DNA of 18,001 bases from Acidimicrobiales bacterium. GTDB taxonomy: Bacteria > Actinomycetota > Acidimicrobiia > Acidimicrobiales > SZUA-35. Shown here piece after piece: positions 1-7,102 of the stretch; position 1 is the first letter of the stretch, and the number at the start of each line of letters is the position of its first letter. A program made the translations under genes and the position numbers. Location of the stretch: assembly GCA_024641625.1 (NCBI GenBank), contig JAHECQ010000028.1, positions 1 through 18,001 of the forward strand. Direction: 5' to 3'. Under the pieces are notes generated by a model. The model saw only the letters and a program-made list of their open reading frames with translations. It had not been told where the DNA came from and searched no databases.

Positions 1-228
1 GATCAGCCCGGTCACGCTGATGGCCGACACCGAGGTAAACAGAGCGACCGGGATCGAGGTGGCGTCCCGAGATTCGCTGGCGAACGGCAGCGTCAGCAAC
101 ACCGCCCCAAGGAGCGCCGCCAGCAGGAAGGCAAGAACCACGAGCCGGGTGGGATGGGCCCAGGCAGACGCGGGTTTTGCGGACGTCGGCGCTGATTGCG
201 AACGAGGACGTCGTCGGAGGCGGCGCAT
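1..228 (-). CDS. TrkH/KtrB-type potassium transporter, N-terminal part (cut by window edge)
   Basis: The reverse strand encodes 76 residues running off the window. They comprise a basic, Arg-rich start, a hydrophobic helix (about residues 33-48, with HPTRLVVLAFLLAALLG around it), then LPFAS and ATSIPVALFTSVSAISVTGL. The order 'helix, LP-(I/F)-S, ALFTSVSA-VTGL' is the hallmark of the first M1-P-M2 repeat of TrkH/KtrB potassium channels-transporters, in which the VTGL segment begins the first pore loop/selectivity region. The ATG at 228 is the first ATG after an in-frame TAA (241-243) and has no clear Shine-Dalgarno. A TAACCT hexamer (238-243) lies 9 nt upstream, so a very short leader is possible. 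The gene is divergent from the MFS gene. It would act in the membrane with a TrkA/KtrA-type regulatory subunit, which is not visible here. Family identification is fairly sure; the subfamily cannot be decided from the fragment. Confidence 0.8.
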   Translation of the reverse strand, partial: MRRLRRRPRSQSAPTSAKPASAWAHPTRLVVLAFLLAALLGAVLLTLPFASESRDATSIPVALFTSVSAISVTGLI

Positions 229-328
229 TGTCCGGGGAGGTTACCACCGACGATGCGTCGGCCAGGTGCTTGTCGGCCTGCGTGAACGCGCCGGAAGAGA
301 GCCCTCCCGGAACCACCGGGCGAACGGC

Positions 329-341
329 TAGCTTGCACCCG
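329..341 (+). promoter_or_regulatory. Putative leaderless -10 (TAGCTT) for the MFS gene
   Basis: TAGCTT (329-334) is followed by 7 nt and then GTG at 342. This matches the actinobacterial TAnnnT -10 positioned so that transcription starts at or next to the start codon. No -35 is obvious. It is the main reason for choosing GTG 342 over the longer in-frame start at 177, which would overlap the divergent transporter gene. Confidence 0.45.
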
Positions 342-1496
342 GTGCTCGATCGACGAGGAGTGGTGATCCTGGCGGCGGTGGCGTTGGCCACGACGGTGTC
401 CCAGGCCTTTGGTCGCTTCACCTATGCGGTGCTTCTCACCGATATCCGCACCGATCATCAATTGTCCAATACGGTCGCAGGTTCGTTCGGCTCGATGAAC
501 CTCGCCGCGTATCTCGCCGGCTCGGTCGTGGTGACGATGATCGTGGGCTCGCTCGGTTTGGCCGCGGTCGCTCGGACGGCGCTGGCCGTCGTCACCGGGG
601 GTCTCCTGCTGTTGGCATGGTCGCCCACGCCGTTGGCGACCGCCTCGGGATTGTTGGTCACGGGTGTGGCCGCGGCCGGCGTGTGGGTGACGGCTCCGGC
701 ATTGGCGACCGCCGAGTTGGGCGCGGAGCGCCGGGGTACCGCCATTGCGGTGGTCACTGCCGGCATCGGGATGGGCATGGTCCTGGCGTCGGTGCTGCAC
801 AACAGCATTGCCTGGCGCGCCGTGTACCGCGTCGAGGCGATCATCGCGGTGGTGGCGGTGATCTTGGTGGCATCGGTGCTGCGTCGGGTGCCGGCGCCCC
901 GGGCAGGACGCCATGGATTGCAGGCCATCCGTACGATCGAAGGTTGGCGGCCCCTACTCGGGGTGTACGGGCTCTTCGCTTCGGCCATGGCCCTGTCCAT
1001 CACCTTCTTGGTGGCCCTGCTGGAGGACGATGCCGGCTACTCGGCCTCACGGGCATCGTTTGCCTTCTCGATGGTGGGTGTCGGCACCATCTGCGGTGGG
1101 CCGTTGTTCGGGCCGCTGGCGGACTGGGCCGGGCGTCGTGTGGCCATGGCCACCGCCATGCTCCTGCTGGCGGTGTCGGTACTGGTGGCGGCGACCGGTC
1201 ATCGGCCGGGTGCCACCATTGCCGCGTTCGGCTTCGGTCTCGCCTTCACCGGTGGACCGGTGTCGGTCGGCGCACGCATCAGCGACTTCGTCGAGGGTGA
1301 GCACTTCGGGGCGGCCTATGGAGTGGCGACCCTGGCGTTCGGCCTCGGCCTGACCGTGGGTCCGCAGCTCGGAGGTCTCGTTTCCGACTGGGCCGGCTCG
1401 TTCCGACCGGCATTCGGCGTTGCCGCCGGCATGGCCCTGTTGGGGGCGGCCTTGGTGCCGAGTGCCACCCGCCTGGCTCCCGGCGACGCAGATTGA
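342..1496 (+). CDS. YbfB/YjiJ-like MFS transporter
   Basis: The product is 384 residues from GTG 342 and is hydrophobic throughout, with the spacing of about 12 membrane helices. The N-terminal SQAFGRFTYAVLL resembles the GFGRFAY..LLP signature at helix 1 of YbfB/YjiJ-type major facilitator proteins. The central loop carries FGPLADWAGRR, the MFS motif A-like turn between helices 8 and 9. The family usually has 380-410 residues, so this is complete. It is expected to be a proton-driven exporter or importer in the cytoplasmic membrane; the substrate cannot be told. An in-frame TTG at 177 would add 55 residues without helix character and would lie antisense to the potassium transporter start, so it was rejected. 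The gene is monocistronic, followed by a converging pseudogene. Confidence 0.85.
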   Translation: MLDRRGVVILAAVALATTVSQAFGRFTYAVLLTDIRTDHQLSNTVAGSFGSMNLAAYLAGSVVVTMIVGSLGLAAVARTALAVVTGGLLLLAWSPTPLATASGLLVTGVAAAGVWVTAPALATAELGAERRGTAIAVVTAGIGMGMVLASVLHNSIAWRAVYRVEAIIAVVAVILVASVLRRVPAPRAGRHGLQAIRTIEGWRPLLGVYGLFASAMALSITFLVALLEDDAGYSASRASFAFSMVGVGTICGGPLFGPLADWAGRRVAMATAMLLLAVSVLVAATGHRPGATIAAFGFGLAFTGGPVSVGARISDFVEGEHFGAAYGVATLAFGLGLTVGPQLGGLVSDWAGSFRPAFGVAAGMALLGAALVPSATRLAPGDAD

Positions 1497-1555
1497 GGGC
1501 TCGTCGCGGTACCGGGTCGGGGAACGCCGGCTGACGCGAGGCTGGTTGGGGAGAG

Positions 1556-2499
1556 AGAGCGCTGGGCAACGAACGGTGAGGTCGCGCTTCGGAGCAGGGC
1601 GCTGTAGTCGACGCCGAAGGTGAGCTCGGCGCCGATCGGTTGGCGAGACTCGCTCCGCACCACGAGATGGTCGCTCGAATCGGGACCGATTGAAGTGCCG
1701 ATGGGTCCGAACGCCGATTGGGCAAACGTCCCCCAGGTCATGAGGCTTCCGTTTCGACTCGATGATCTCGCCGACGAGACCGAAGGCGTCGACGCTCAGG
1801 CCGTCGATCGGCTGACGAAACAGTGGCTCCAGACGATCTCGACCTCGATGCCGAATTCGGCTTCGAGCGACACCGCAAGGGCTGACAGCCGCCCCATGTT
1901 CTCGGCGTCGGGAATGACCCCGCTGCGGCATGCCAGGTTGGTCCCGATGCCCCGGAGCGTCAGATTCCCCAGGCCGAGCGTGGCCCCGACCAACGCCGGC
2001 AGCTCATCGGCGATCGAACGAGGACCGTCTCGGCGTTGTCTTCGGTGCCTTCCCGCCGACGGGCTTCTCCGATCCGCTCGAGGTTGTCGATTCTGGAATC
2101 TCCCAGGGCCGCGACTCCTGCCAGGGTCAAGGTCGACGCAAGGGCCGGTAGTCCACGGAGCACCTTGGTGATGCCCGTGACCGAGATACCACGCTTGGCG
2201 CAGCGGTCGACCAGGGTCCCGGCGTTCGCCTCCACCTTGGCGAGATCGAACTCGAGTCGTGGGCAGGCCGATGGCGACAACAGGCCACTGGTCGGAGCGA
2301 CGCCGACGATGAAGAAGCTCGGCGGGTCCACTTCTCGGGCGAGGGCACCGGCCAGGCCGGCGACGAGCGGAATCCCGTTGAGGACGCCGTCGAGCACCAG
2401 CCCGCTGTCCTGACTGGCCTTGGTGGCGTCGATGACCGACAGAATGTCGTAGTTCTTGCCGTGGCGCACCAGACCATTGGCGGTTTTGCCGTCAAACAC
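1556..2499 (-). pseudogene. Degraded fusion of DUF1611 (DgcN-like) N-terminus with alanine/ornithine racemase-family protein
   Basis: Read on the minus strand, 2499 to about 2275 encodes FDGKTANGLVRHGKNYDILS..VIDATKASQDSG and IVGVAPTSG, the Rossmann-like N-terminus of DUF1611 proteins. It then joins directly, in frame, to LEFDLAKVEANAGTL, VTGITKVLRG (PLP lysine at residue 112, codon 2166-2164) and LGDSRIDNL, the N-terminus of Orr-type PLP racemases. After VRSPM (about 2005) the frame changes and roughly 60 expected residues are missing. The reading resumes as DELPALV and GIGTNLACRSGVIPDAENM (about 1951-1834). The GGNSS and RIGE segment is then lost, VDAFGLVGEIIESKRKP follows in another frame (1793-1743), and a third frame gives SSDHLVV and ELTFGVDYSALLRSATSPFV (1678-1556). 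No natural stop remains. With at least four lesions this is not a working enzyme. The lost functions were probably D-amino-acid or ornithine metabolism (inferred). The boundaries are approximate, set by the last recognisable homology. Confidence 0.8.
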
Positions 2500-2575
2500 C
2501 TCTGGCGGTCGATTGTCAACAAGGCGTCCCCATGAGCGTTGGGGTCGGTGCCCGCCGTACCACGGCTGTGCCCTC

Positions 2576-2581
2576 TAGATT
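2576..2581 (+). promoter_or_regulatory. Putative -10 (TAGATT) for the VOC gene
   Basis: CTAGATT resembles the CTAGnnT boxes seen before other genes in the window, but here it lies 15 nt upstream of ATG 2597. A transcript starting about 7 nt after the box would therefore carry a short leader of roughly 10 nt. No -35 hexamer is evident. Low certainty. Confidence 0.3.
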
Positions 2582-2596
2582 CTCAGGGCAACCCAC

Positions 2597-3154
2597 ATGC
2601 CATCGACTCAATCGGACAGGAACATGACGACCTCACTTGCCCAACGCCTTCATCACACCGCCTACGTGACCAAGGATCAGGAGGCCACTCGTGCCTTCTA
2701 CGAGGACATTCTCGGGTTCCCGCTGGTCGCCACCTGGTCCGAAGCCGACGAGTTGTTCGGGGCTGAGCGGGTGTACTGCCATACGTTCTTCGGACTCGCC
2801 GATGGCAGTGCCCTGGCGTTCTTCCAGTTCGCCAACAAGGAGGATCAAGAGCTGTTCGATCCCGAGTTGCTTCCGTCGCCGTTCCGTCACATTGCGCTGA
2901 AGGTCGATGCCGATGCCCAGGCCGAGCTCCAGCGACGGCTGGAAGCAGCGGCTTGGGCGCCGGAGACCACCTTCGTGTTGGAGCACGGCTACTGCCGGTC
3001 GCTCTACACCACGGACCCCAACGGCATGGTGCTCGAGTTCACGGTCGACGTACCCCAGGCCGAGAGCATCAACCTCGATCGCTCCGCTGACGCGCACGAG
3101 ACCCTGGCGCGTTGGCTCGCCGGTGATCACACCTCGAACAACACCTATCGCTGA
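2597..3154 (+). CDS. VOC-family (glyoxalase/dioxygenase fold) protein
   Basis: The product has 185 residues with two beta-alpha-beta-beta-beta modules. The first is RLHHTAYVTKDQEATRAFYEDILGFPLV (residues 18-44) ending in LAFFQF. The second is FRHIALKVD (96-104) ending in LYTTDPNGMVLEFTVD (136-151). His20, Gln77, His98 and Glu147 sit at the usual metal-ligand positions of vicinal-oxygen-chelate enzymes. DPNG followed by LEF is a strong family mark. Glyoxalases, extradiol dioxygenases, epimerases and fosfomycin-type proteins share this fold, and I cannot assign a reaction. ATG 2597 has AGGG eight nt upstream. ATG 2624 (MTTSLAQRL) is a fair alternative that would start closer to the domain. The gene converges on the enoyl-CoA hydratase gene through a large palindrome, so it belongs to the catabolic block by position only. 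Confidence 0.85.
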   Translation: MPSTQSDRNMTTSLAQRLHHTAYVTKDQEATRAFYEDILGFPLVATWSEADELFGAERVYCHTFFGLADGSALAFFQFANKEDQELFDPELLPSPFRHIALKVDADAQAELQRRLEAAAWAPETTFVLEHGYCRSLYTTDPNGMVLEFTVDVPQAESINLDRSADAHETLARWLAGDHTSNNTYR

Positions 3155-3160
3155 GCCGTT

Positions 3161-3204
3161 GGTCGGCCGCGTTCGTCGGTCGACCGACGACCATGCGGCC
3201 GACC
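3161..3204. terminator. Nested palindrome between convergent genes, probable bidirectional terminator
   Basis: Outer arms GGTCGGCCGC (3161-3170) and GCGGCCGACC (3195-3204) are perfectly complementary over 10 bp. Inside them is an 18-bp perfect palindrome (3173-3190) centred on GGTCGACC. The RNA of either strand could fold into one long two-part hairpin. It lies in the 56-bp gap between the stops of the VOC and enoyl-CoA hydratase genes. There is no U-tract, as is common for high-GC actinobacterial terminators. Confidence 0.6.
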
Positions 3205-3210
3205 GGCCGA

Positions 3211-3999
3211 TCAGCGGCCCCTGAAGTTCGGCTCGCGCTTCTCCTGAAAGGCCTTGGCTGCCTCGGCCGCGTCGGAGGAACGCATGGTGGCACCCTCCAT
3301 CGAGAGCGACAGGGGAAGGATCTGAGCGGATACTGATCGGAGCCAGTTGTTGATCGGTACCTTCGACGCGGCGATGGCCAGGCCCGGGCCGGCGGCGAGT
3401 CGATCGGCGATGACCATCGCCTCGTCGAGCAAACGGTCGTCATCGACCACGAAGTTCACCAAACCCAACCGTTCGGCCTCCTCGGCAGGAATGCGGTCGC
3501 CCGTCATCAGGTAGTACTTGGCGCGGTTGACCCCCATCAGGAACGGCCAGATCACCTGGCCCCCGTCACCGGCACCGATGCCCAGCTTCACATGGGTGTC
3601 GGCGAAGGTCGCGCTTCGTCCCGCCACCACGATGTCGCACAGCAGCGCAACGGTGGCGCCGAGTCCCATTGCGTATCCATTGACGGCGGAGATGATGGGA
3701 ATGTGGGCCTCGAGTAGATGATCGACGATCATCCGCGCCTCCTCGAGGGTGATCTTGTGGGTCGTGTCGGCGCCGGCGCTGAAGTCGCCACCGGCGCAAA
3801 AAGCCCGCCCGGCACCGGTGATGACGAGCACTTTCACCTCGGGGTCGTCATCCGCGTCGCGTGAGAGGGTGGCGAGTTCGTGGTGCATGTCACCGTTGAC
3901 GGCGTTGAGACGATCAGGCCGGTTGAGCGTGGCTACCGCCACCCCGTTCGGTCGCTTGTCGATGGCGATGGTGGTGTAGTTGTCCTGGCTGAGTGGCAT
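3211..3999 (-). CDS. Enoyl-CoA hydratase/isomerase-family protein (crotonase fold)
   Basis: The product has 262 residues, the normal crotonase length. GRAFCAGGDFS (64-74) forms the first half of the oxyanion hole and AVNGYAMGLGATVALLCDIVVA (105-126) the second. By alignment with rat mitochondrial enoyl-CoA hydratase, the catalytic Glu144 position is Thr116 and the Glu164 position is His136, while Asp145 appears in the AGDGG turn. The DTHV.LGIGAGDGG signature belongs to a known actinobacterial/proteobacterial subgroup whose reaction may not be simple hydration. ATG 3999 was chosen because AGGAGA lies 5 nt upstream and homology begins there; the frame stays open to 4299 only through the upstream gap. 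It is the last gene of the amidohydrolase-carboxyltransferase series. The C-terminus EKREPNFRGR is typical. Confidence 0.88.
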   Translation of the reverse strand: MPLSQDNYTTIAIDKRPNGVAVATLNRPDRLNAVNGDMHHELATLSRDADDDPEVKVLVITGAGRAFCAGGDFSAGADTTHKITLEEARMIVDHLLEAHIPIISAVNGYAMGLGATVALLCDIVVAGRSATFADTHVKLGIGAGDGGQVIWPFLMGVNRAKYYLMTGDRIPAEEAERLGLVNFVVDDDRLLDEAMVIADRLAAGPGLAIAASKVPINNWLRSVSAQILPLSLSMEGATMRSSDAAEAAKAFQEKREPNFRGR

Positions 4000-4031
4000 T
4001 GCATTCTCCTCGGGAAGTCGCTGGATGGTTG

Positions 4032-4073
4032 CTGATGGGTGGGAGCACTGATGGGTGGGAGCACTGATGGGTG
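4032..4073. repeat. 16-bp direct tandem repeat, 2.6 copies
   Basis: CTGATGGGTGGGAGCA occurs exactly at 4032-4047 and 4048-4063, followed by the first 10 bases at 4064-4073. It fills half of the 82-bp gap between the carboxyltransferase stop and the enoyl-CoA hydratase start, upstream of the ribosome binding site of the latter. Confidence 0.9.
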
Positions 4074-4081
4074 ACCGACCG

Positions 4082-5509
4082 TCACCAGGTGTCGATGGGG
4101 TGTTTCTTCGCCTCTCGGTCGAGGCGTCGGGGAAGGCCGGCCAGCAGGCGAATGATGGAGCGACGGGTGCCGGCCGGGATGACGACGTCGTCGTAGGCGT
4201 CCTGGTGTCGAACAGCTGCGAAGCCATCGGCTGCTCCCAGACGGGTCGATGGCCAGGCCAGCCACAGGACGGGCACGCTGCGCCCGCTGCCCAGGCCACC
4301 CATCACCGCCGGTCCCATGCCGCCGCCCAGACGCAGCTGTACAGCGAACAGTGGCACGGTGCGATGGTGGTGAGCCATCACCGCCCGCATGTGCCAACGA
4401 TCGAGCCCCGGCTGGATGCGACCGTCGGGATCTTCCGACCTGCTGGTCACCACGCATCCCGGTGTGTCGATCAACGAGATGATCGGGTATTCGTAGGCGT
4501 CGCAGAGTTCGACCATTCGGGCGACCTTGATGGCTGCGTGCTGATCGATCGCACCATCGGCCACCAGCGGTTGGGAGGCGATGACGCCGACCGAGCGGCC
4601 CTGCATCCGCGCCAGACCGGTGACGACCGAGCGAGCGAACCGTGGCCGTAGCTCGAAGAACGTGTCGTCGTCGACCAGCGCGTCGATGACCGAGTACATG
4701 TCGTAGGGGCCGTCGTCGGGCACCAGGTCTGCGATCAGGTCGGCGCACGGCGACGGAGCACCCGACGGCTCGTCCCGGTAGAAGCCGAGGTAGCGCTTGG
4801 CTGCGGCGATGGCCTGGGGTTCATCGACGACCAGAAGGTCGATGCCGCCGGTCGCTTCGTGCATGTCGACCCCGGCCAGTTCGGTCGCCGAGAGACTGAG
4901 ACCCAGTGCGGCCTCGACCATCGGCGGGCCCCCCATCCCGATCGACGATCCTCCGGTGGCGATGACGAAATCGGAGAACCCGGCCAGGCTGGCATGTCCG
5001 GCGAACGCCGGACCCGAGACGATGGCGATGGTGGGTACCCAACCGGACAGTTCGGCCATGCCGTCGAACAGCTGGAACCGGCCGAATGGTCCATTGAGTT
5101 CGAGGTGGTCGAGTCCGGTTCGAGGGTGACGAGCACGGCTCCCTCCCCCGTCGACGAAGAACACCAGCGGCCAGCGGTGTTCGTGGGCCAGTGCGAACAG
5201 GCGCTCGAGCCGAGCGGCCCCGTAGCCTCCTCCCCGATCGGTGAAGTCGGTCGAGGAGGCCACCACCGTCTGCCCGCCCACTGTCCCGACGAAGTCGACT
5301 CCACCCGCTTCGGGCACCCATTCGCCCTCGGGAGTCCGGGCGGCGATGGCGCCGTACTCGACCTCGCTGTCGGGATCGAGCAACGCCGACAGACGTTCCC
5401 GAGCCGTGAGGCGTCCGGTCTGGTGCACTCGGTCAACTGCCTCCGGCCGAGCCGCGTCGAGCTGGGCAGCCCGTGCGACCTCCAAGGCATCGATGCGACC
5501 TCGATCCAT
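4082..5509 (-). CDS. Acyl-CoA carboxylase carboxyltransferase-family protein (second of tandem pair)
   Basis: The product has 475 residues, with both halves of the biotin-dependent carboxyltransferase fold. The N-domain holds LTARERLSALLDPDSEVEYG (about 34-53), LVFFVDGGGSR, IAIVSGPAFAGHASLAGFSD and GMGGPPMVEAALG. The C-domain holds YDMYSVIDALVDD, VGVIASQPLVADGAID, ISLIDTPGC, GGGMGPAVMGG and LAWPS. These correspond to the acyl-CoA and biotin sites of AccD/PccB proteins. It is shorter than its upstream neighbour because a helical stretch of about 40 residues near the C-terminus is missing after FAAVRH. The final KKHPIDTW matches the neighbour's KKHPIELR, so the two are paralogues. ATG 5509 lies 6 bp after the upstream stop, and GAGGT within the last codons of that gene supplies the Shine-Dalgarno, so translation is probably coupled. 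No biotin carboxylase or biotin carrier gene is in the window. Confidence 0.85.
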   Translation of the reverse strand: MDRGRIDALEVARAAQLDAARPEAVDRVHQTGRLTARERLSALLDPDSEVEYGAIAARTPEGEWVPEAGGVDFVGTVGGQTVVASSTDFTDRGGGYGAARLERLFALAHEHRWPLVFFVDGGGSRARHPRTGLDHLELNGPFGRFQLFDGMAELSGWVPTIAIVSGPAFAGHASLAGFSDFVIATGGSSIGMGGPPMVEAALGLSLSATELAGVDMHEATGGIDLLVVDEPQAIAAAKRYLGFYRDEPSGAPSPCADLIADLVPDDGPYDMYSVIDALVDDDTFFELRPRFARSVVTGLARMQGRSVGVIASQPLVADGAIDQHAAIKVARMVELCDAYEYPIISLIDTPGCVVTSRSEDPDGRIQPGLDRWHMRAVMAHHHRTVPLFAVQLRLGGGMGPAVMGGLGSGRSVPVLWLAWPSTRLGAADGFAAVRHQDAYDDVVIPAGTRRSIIRLLAGLPRRLDREAKKHPIDTW

Positions 5510-5515
5510 GTTCGA

Positions 5516-7021
5516 CTACCTCAACTCGATCGGGTGCTTCTTCACCTCGGCAAAGACGCGCGGGATGTTGTCCAACATGGCGATGATGCGTCCGCGGGTG
5601 TCGGCGGGGTCGACGACGTCGTCGAAGCTGAAGGTGCGAGCGGCCGAGACCCCCGACGCCGGCTCACGCATCTCCTCGGCGTAGGTATCGCGAATGGTGC
5701 GAGCCTCCTCTGCGGTGGCGGCCGCCTTGATCTCCTTGCGCTTCACCAGGAACGCGGCCCCCTCGAGCGACATCCCACCGGACTCGACCGACGGCCAGGC
5801 GAGTTTGAGCTCGGGCATGACGCGCGAGGCGCCCCAACCCGACATGGCATAGGGTCCGAGTCCGTAGGCCTTGCGGAGCTGCACCGAGCACAGCGCCACG
5901 GTTCGGTGGTGCAGCGCAGCGAGGGGCCGGGCATGGTGGCGGGCGATCCCCTGTCGTTCGGCCTGCGGCCCGACCATGTACCCCGGGTTGTCGACGAGCG
6001 ACACGAGGGGAAGTTCGTAGGCGTCGCAGAGCTCGATGAAACGTGCCGCCTTGTCGGCTGCTGCGGCGTCGATGGCGCCGGCCACCGGTGAGATCGGCTG
6101 ATTGGCAAAGATCCCGATGGGACGTCCTCCGAGGGTGGCGAATGCGGTGACGATCGAGGTACCCCAGTCGGCACCGAGTTCCAGGATGGTCTGGTCGTCG
6201 ACGAGTGCATCCATGACCAAACGCACGTCGTAGGCCTGTCGGCGTTCGTCGGGAATGAGGGAGGCCATCGACCCATGGTTGGGTGAGGCCTGCCCGGCTC
6301 CGAAGCCGTCGCCCCAGTAGGCCAGATAGTCGACCACGGTGGCACAGGCCTGCTGCTCGTCATCCACGAGTAGGTCCACGTGGCCCTCGGCCGCCAGCTC
6401 CTCGACGGCTTGACGGACCAGTTCGCCATCATCGAGCCGCGATGCCAGGAACGAGCCGCGGGTGGCGATGACGCAGTCGCAGAGCATGGCAATGCCGGCA
6501 TTGCCGTCGACGGTGTCACCGCTGACAACGGCAATCGAGGGGGCCCAACCGGAGAGCTCGGCCAGGCCCTCGTACACGTCCCAGGTTGCGCGTGAATAGA
6601 CCACGACCGGCGGAGGGTTCGCCGGTAGACCGGTTCTGGCTCCGCCCCCGTCGACGAAGCACACGAAGGGCCAACGGTGACGGTTGGCCAGCGACAGCAG
6701 CCGAGCCAGCTTTCGCATGTTGCGCTCGGTCTGCGTGCCACCGCGAACAGTCACATCGTAGGAGGCAATCACGACGGGGTCTCCGTCGATCCGGCCGACA
6801 CCGCCGACGAGGCCATCTGCGTGTGCGTCGTCCTCGACGCTGGGCGTCTCGCCGGCCAGCGGGCCGTACTCGACCAACGAGCCCTGGTCGATGATGGCGT
6901 CGATGCGCTCGTGTGCGGTGAGCTTGCCCAGCGACCGGAGCAGATCGACGTCGCCGGGACGAGCCGCATCGCTGACGCGAGCCCTGGCCTCGTGGATCTG
7001 CTGCAACTGGAGTGGATCCAT
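5516..7021 (-). CDS. Acyl-CoA carboxylase carboxyltransferase-family protein (first of tandem pair)
   Basis: The product has 501 residues. Its N-terminal LTAHERIDAIIDQGSLVEYG, WPFVCFVDGGGARTG, IAVVSGDTVDGNAGIAMLCD and C-terminal IGIFANQPISPVAGAIDAAAADKAARFIELCDAYELPL, SLVDNPGYMVG, KAYGLGPYAMSGWGASR and LAWPSVESGGMSLEGA follow the two crotonase-like domains of propionyl/acetyl-CoA carboxylase beta subunits. It retains the long C-terminal helical region missing from its partner. It may transfer carboxylate from carboxybiotin to an acyl-CoA, or the reverse, as a hetero-oligomer with the downstream paralogue (inferred). ATG 7021 has no clear Shine-Dalgarno; the 81-bp gap upstream is a degenerate GC-rich repeat. 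Related proteins also act as decarboxylase subunits, so the direction of the reaction is open. Confidence 0.87.
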   Translation of the reverse strand: MDPLQLQQIHEARARVSDAARPGDVDLLRSLGKLTAHERIDAIIDQGSLVEYGPLAGETPSVEDDAHADGLVGGVGRIDGDPVVIASYDVTVRGGTQTERNMRKLARLLSLANRHRWPFVCFVDGGGARTGLPANPPPVVVYSRATWDVYEGLAELSGWAPSIAVVSGDTVDGNAGIAMLCDCVIATRGSFLASRLDDGELVRQAVEELAAEGHVDLLVDDEQQACATVVDYLAYWGDGFGAGQASPNHGSMASLIPDERRQAYDVRLVMDALVDDQTILELGADWGTSIVTAFATLGGRPIGIFANQPISPVAGAIDAAAADKAARFIELCDAYELPLVSLVDNPGYMVGPQAERQGIARHHARPLAALHHRTVALCSVQLRKAYGLGPYAMSGWGASRVMPELKLAWPSVESGGMSLEGAAFLVKRKEIKAAATAEEARTIRDTYAEEMREPASGVSAARTFSFDDVVDPADTRGRIIAMLDNIPRVFAEVKKHPIELR

Positions 7022-7047
7022 GAGGCCGGTCGTTCGGGTCGTGGTGG

Positions 7048-7102
7048 TCGGGTGGTGGCGTCCGGGCGGTGGTGTCCGGGTGGTGCTGTCCGGTCGGGCG
7101 GA
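7048..7102. repeat. Degenerate 14-bp tandem repeat between amidohydrolase and carboxyltransferase genes
   Basis: On the plus strand TCCGGGCGGTGGTG (7061-7074), TCCGGGTGGTGCTG (7075-7088) and TCCGGTCGGGCGGA (7089-7102) are consecutive, preceded by the 13-base relative TCGGGTGGTGGCG (7048-7060). The array fills most of the gap and touches the amidohydrolase stop codon. It lies where the downstream gene's ribosome binding site would be expected. Confidence 0.65.

Noticed and set aside
177..341. N-terminal extension of the MFS protein from TTG 177
   Set aside because: The added residues lack helix or family character, overlap the divergent TrkH-type gene in antisense, and the TAGCTT box fits GTG 342.
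1620..2171. Plus-strand open frame of 183 codons behind the MFS gene
   Set aside because: The opposite strand carries recognisable racemase remnants through the same stretch, so this is their shadow.
4859..6091. 410-codon plus-strand open frame over both carboxyltransferases
   Set aside because: Antisense shadow of two well supported genes, with no recognisable motif.
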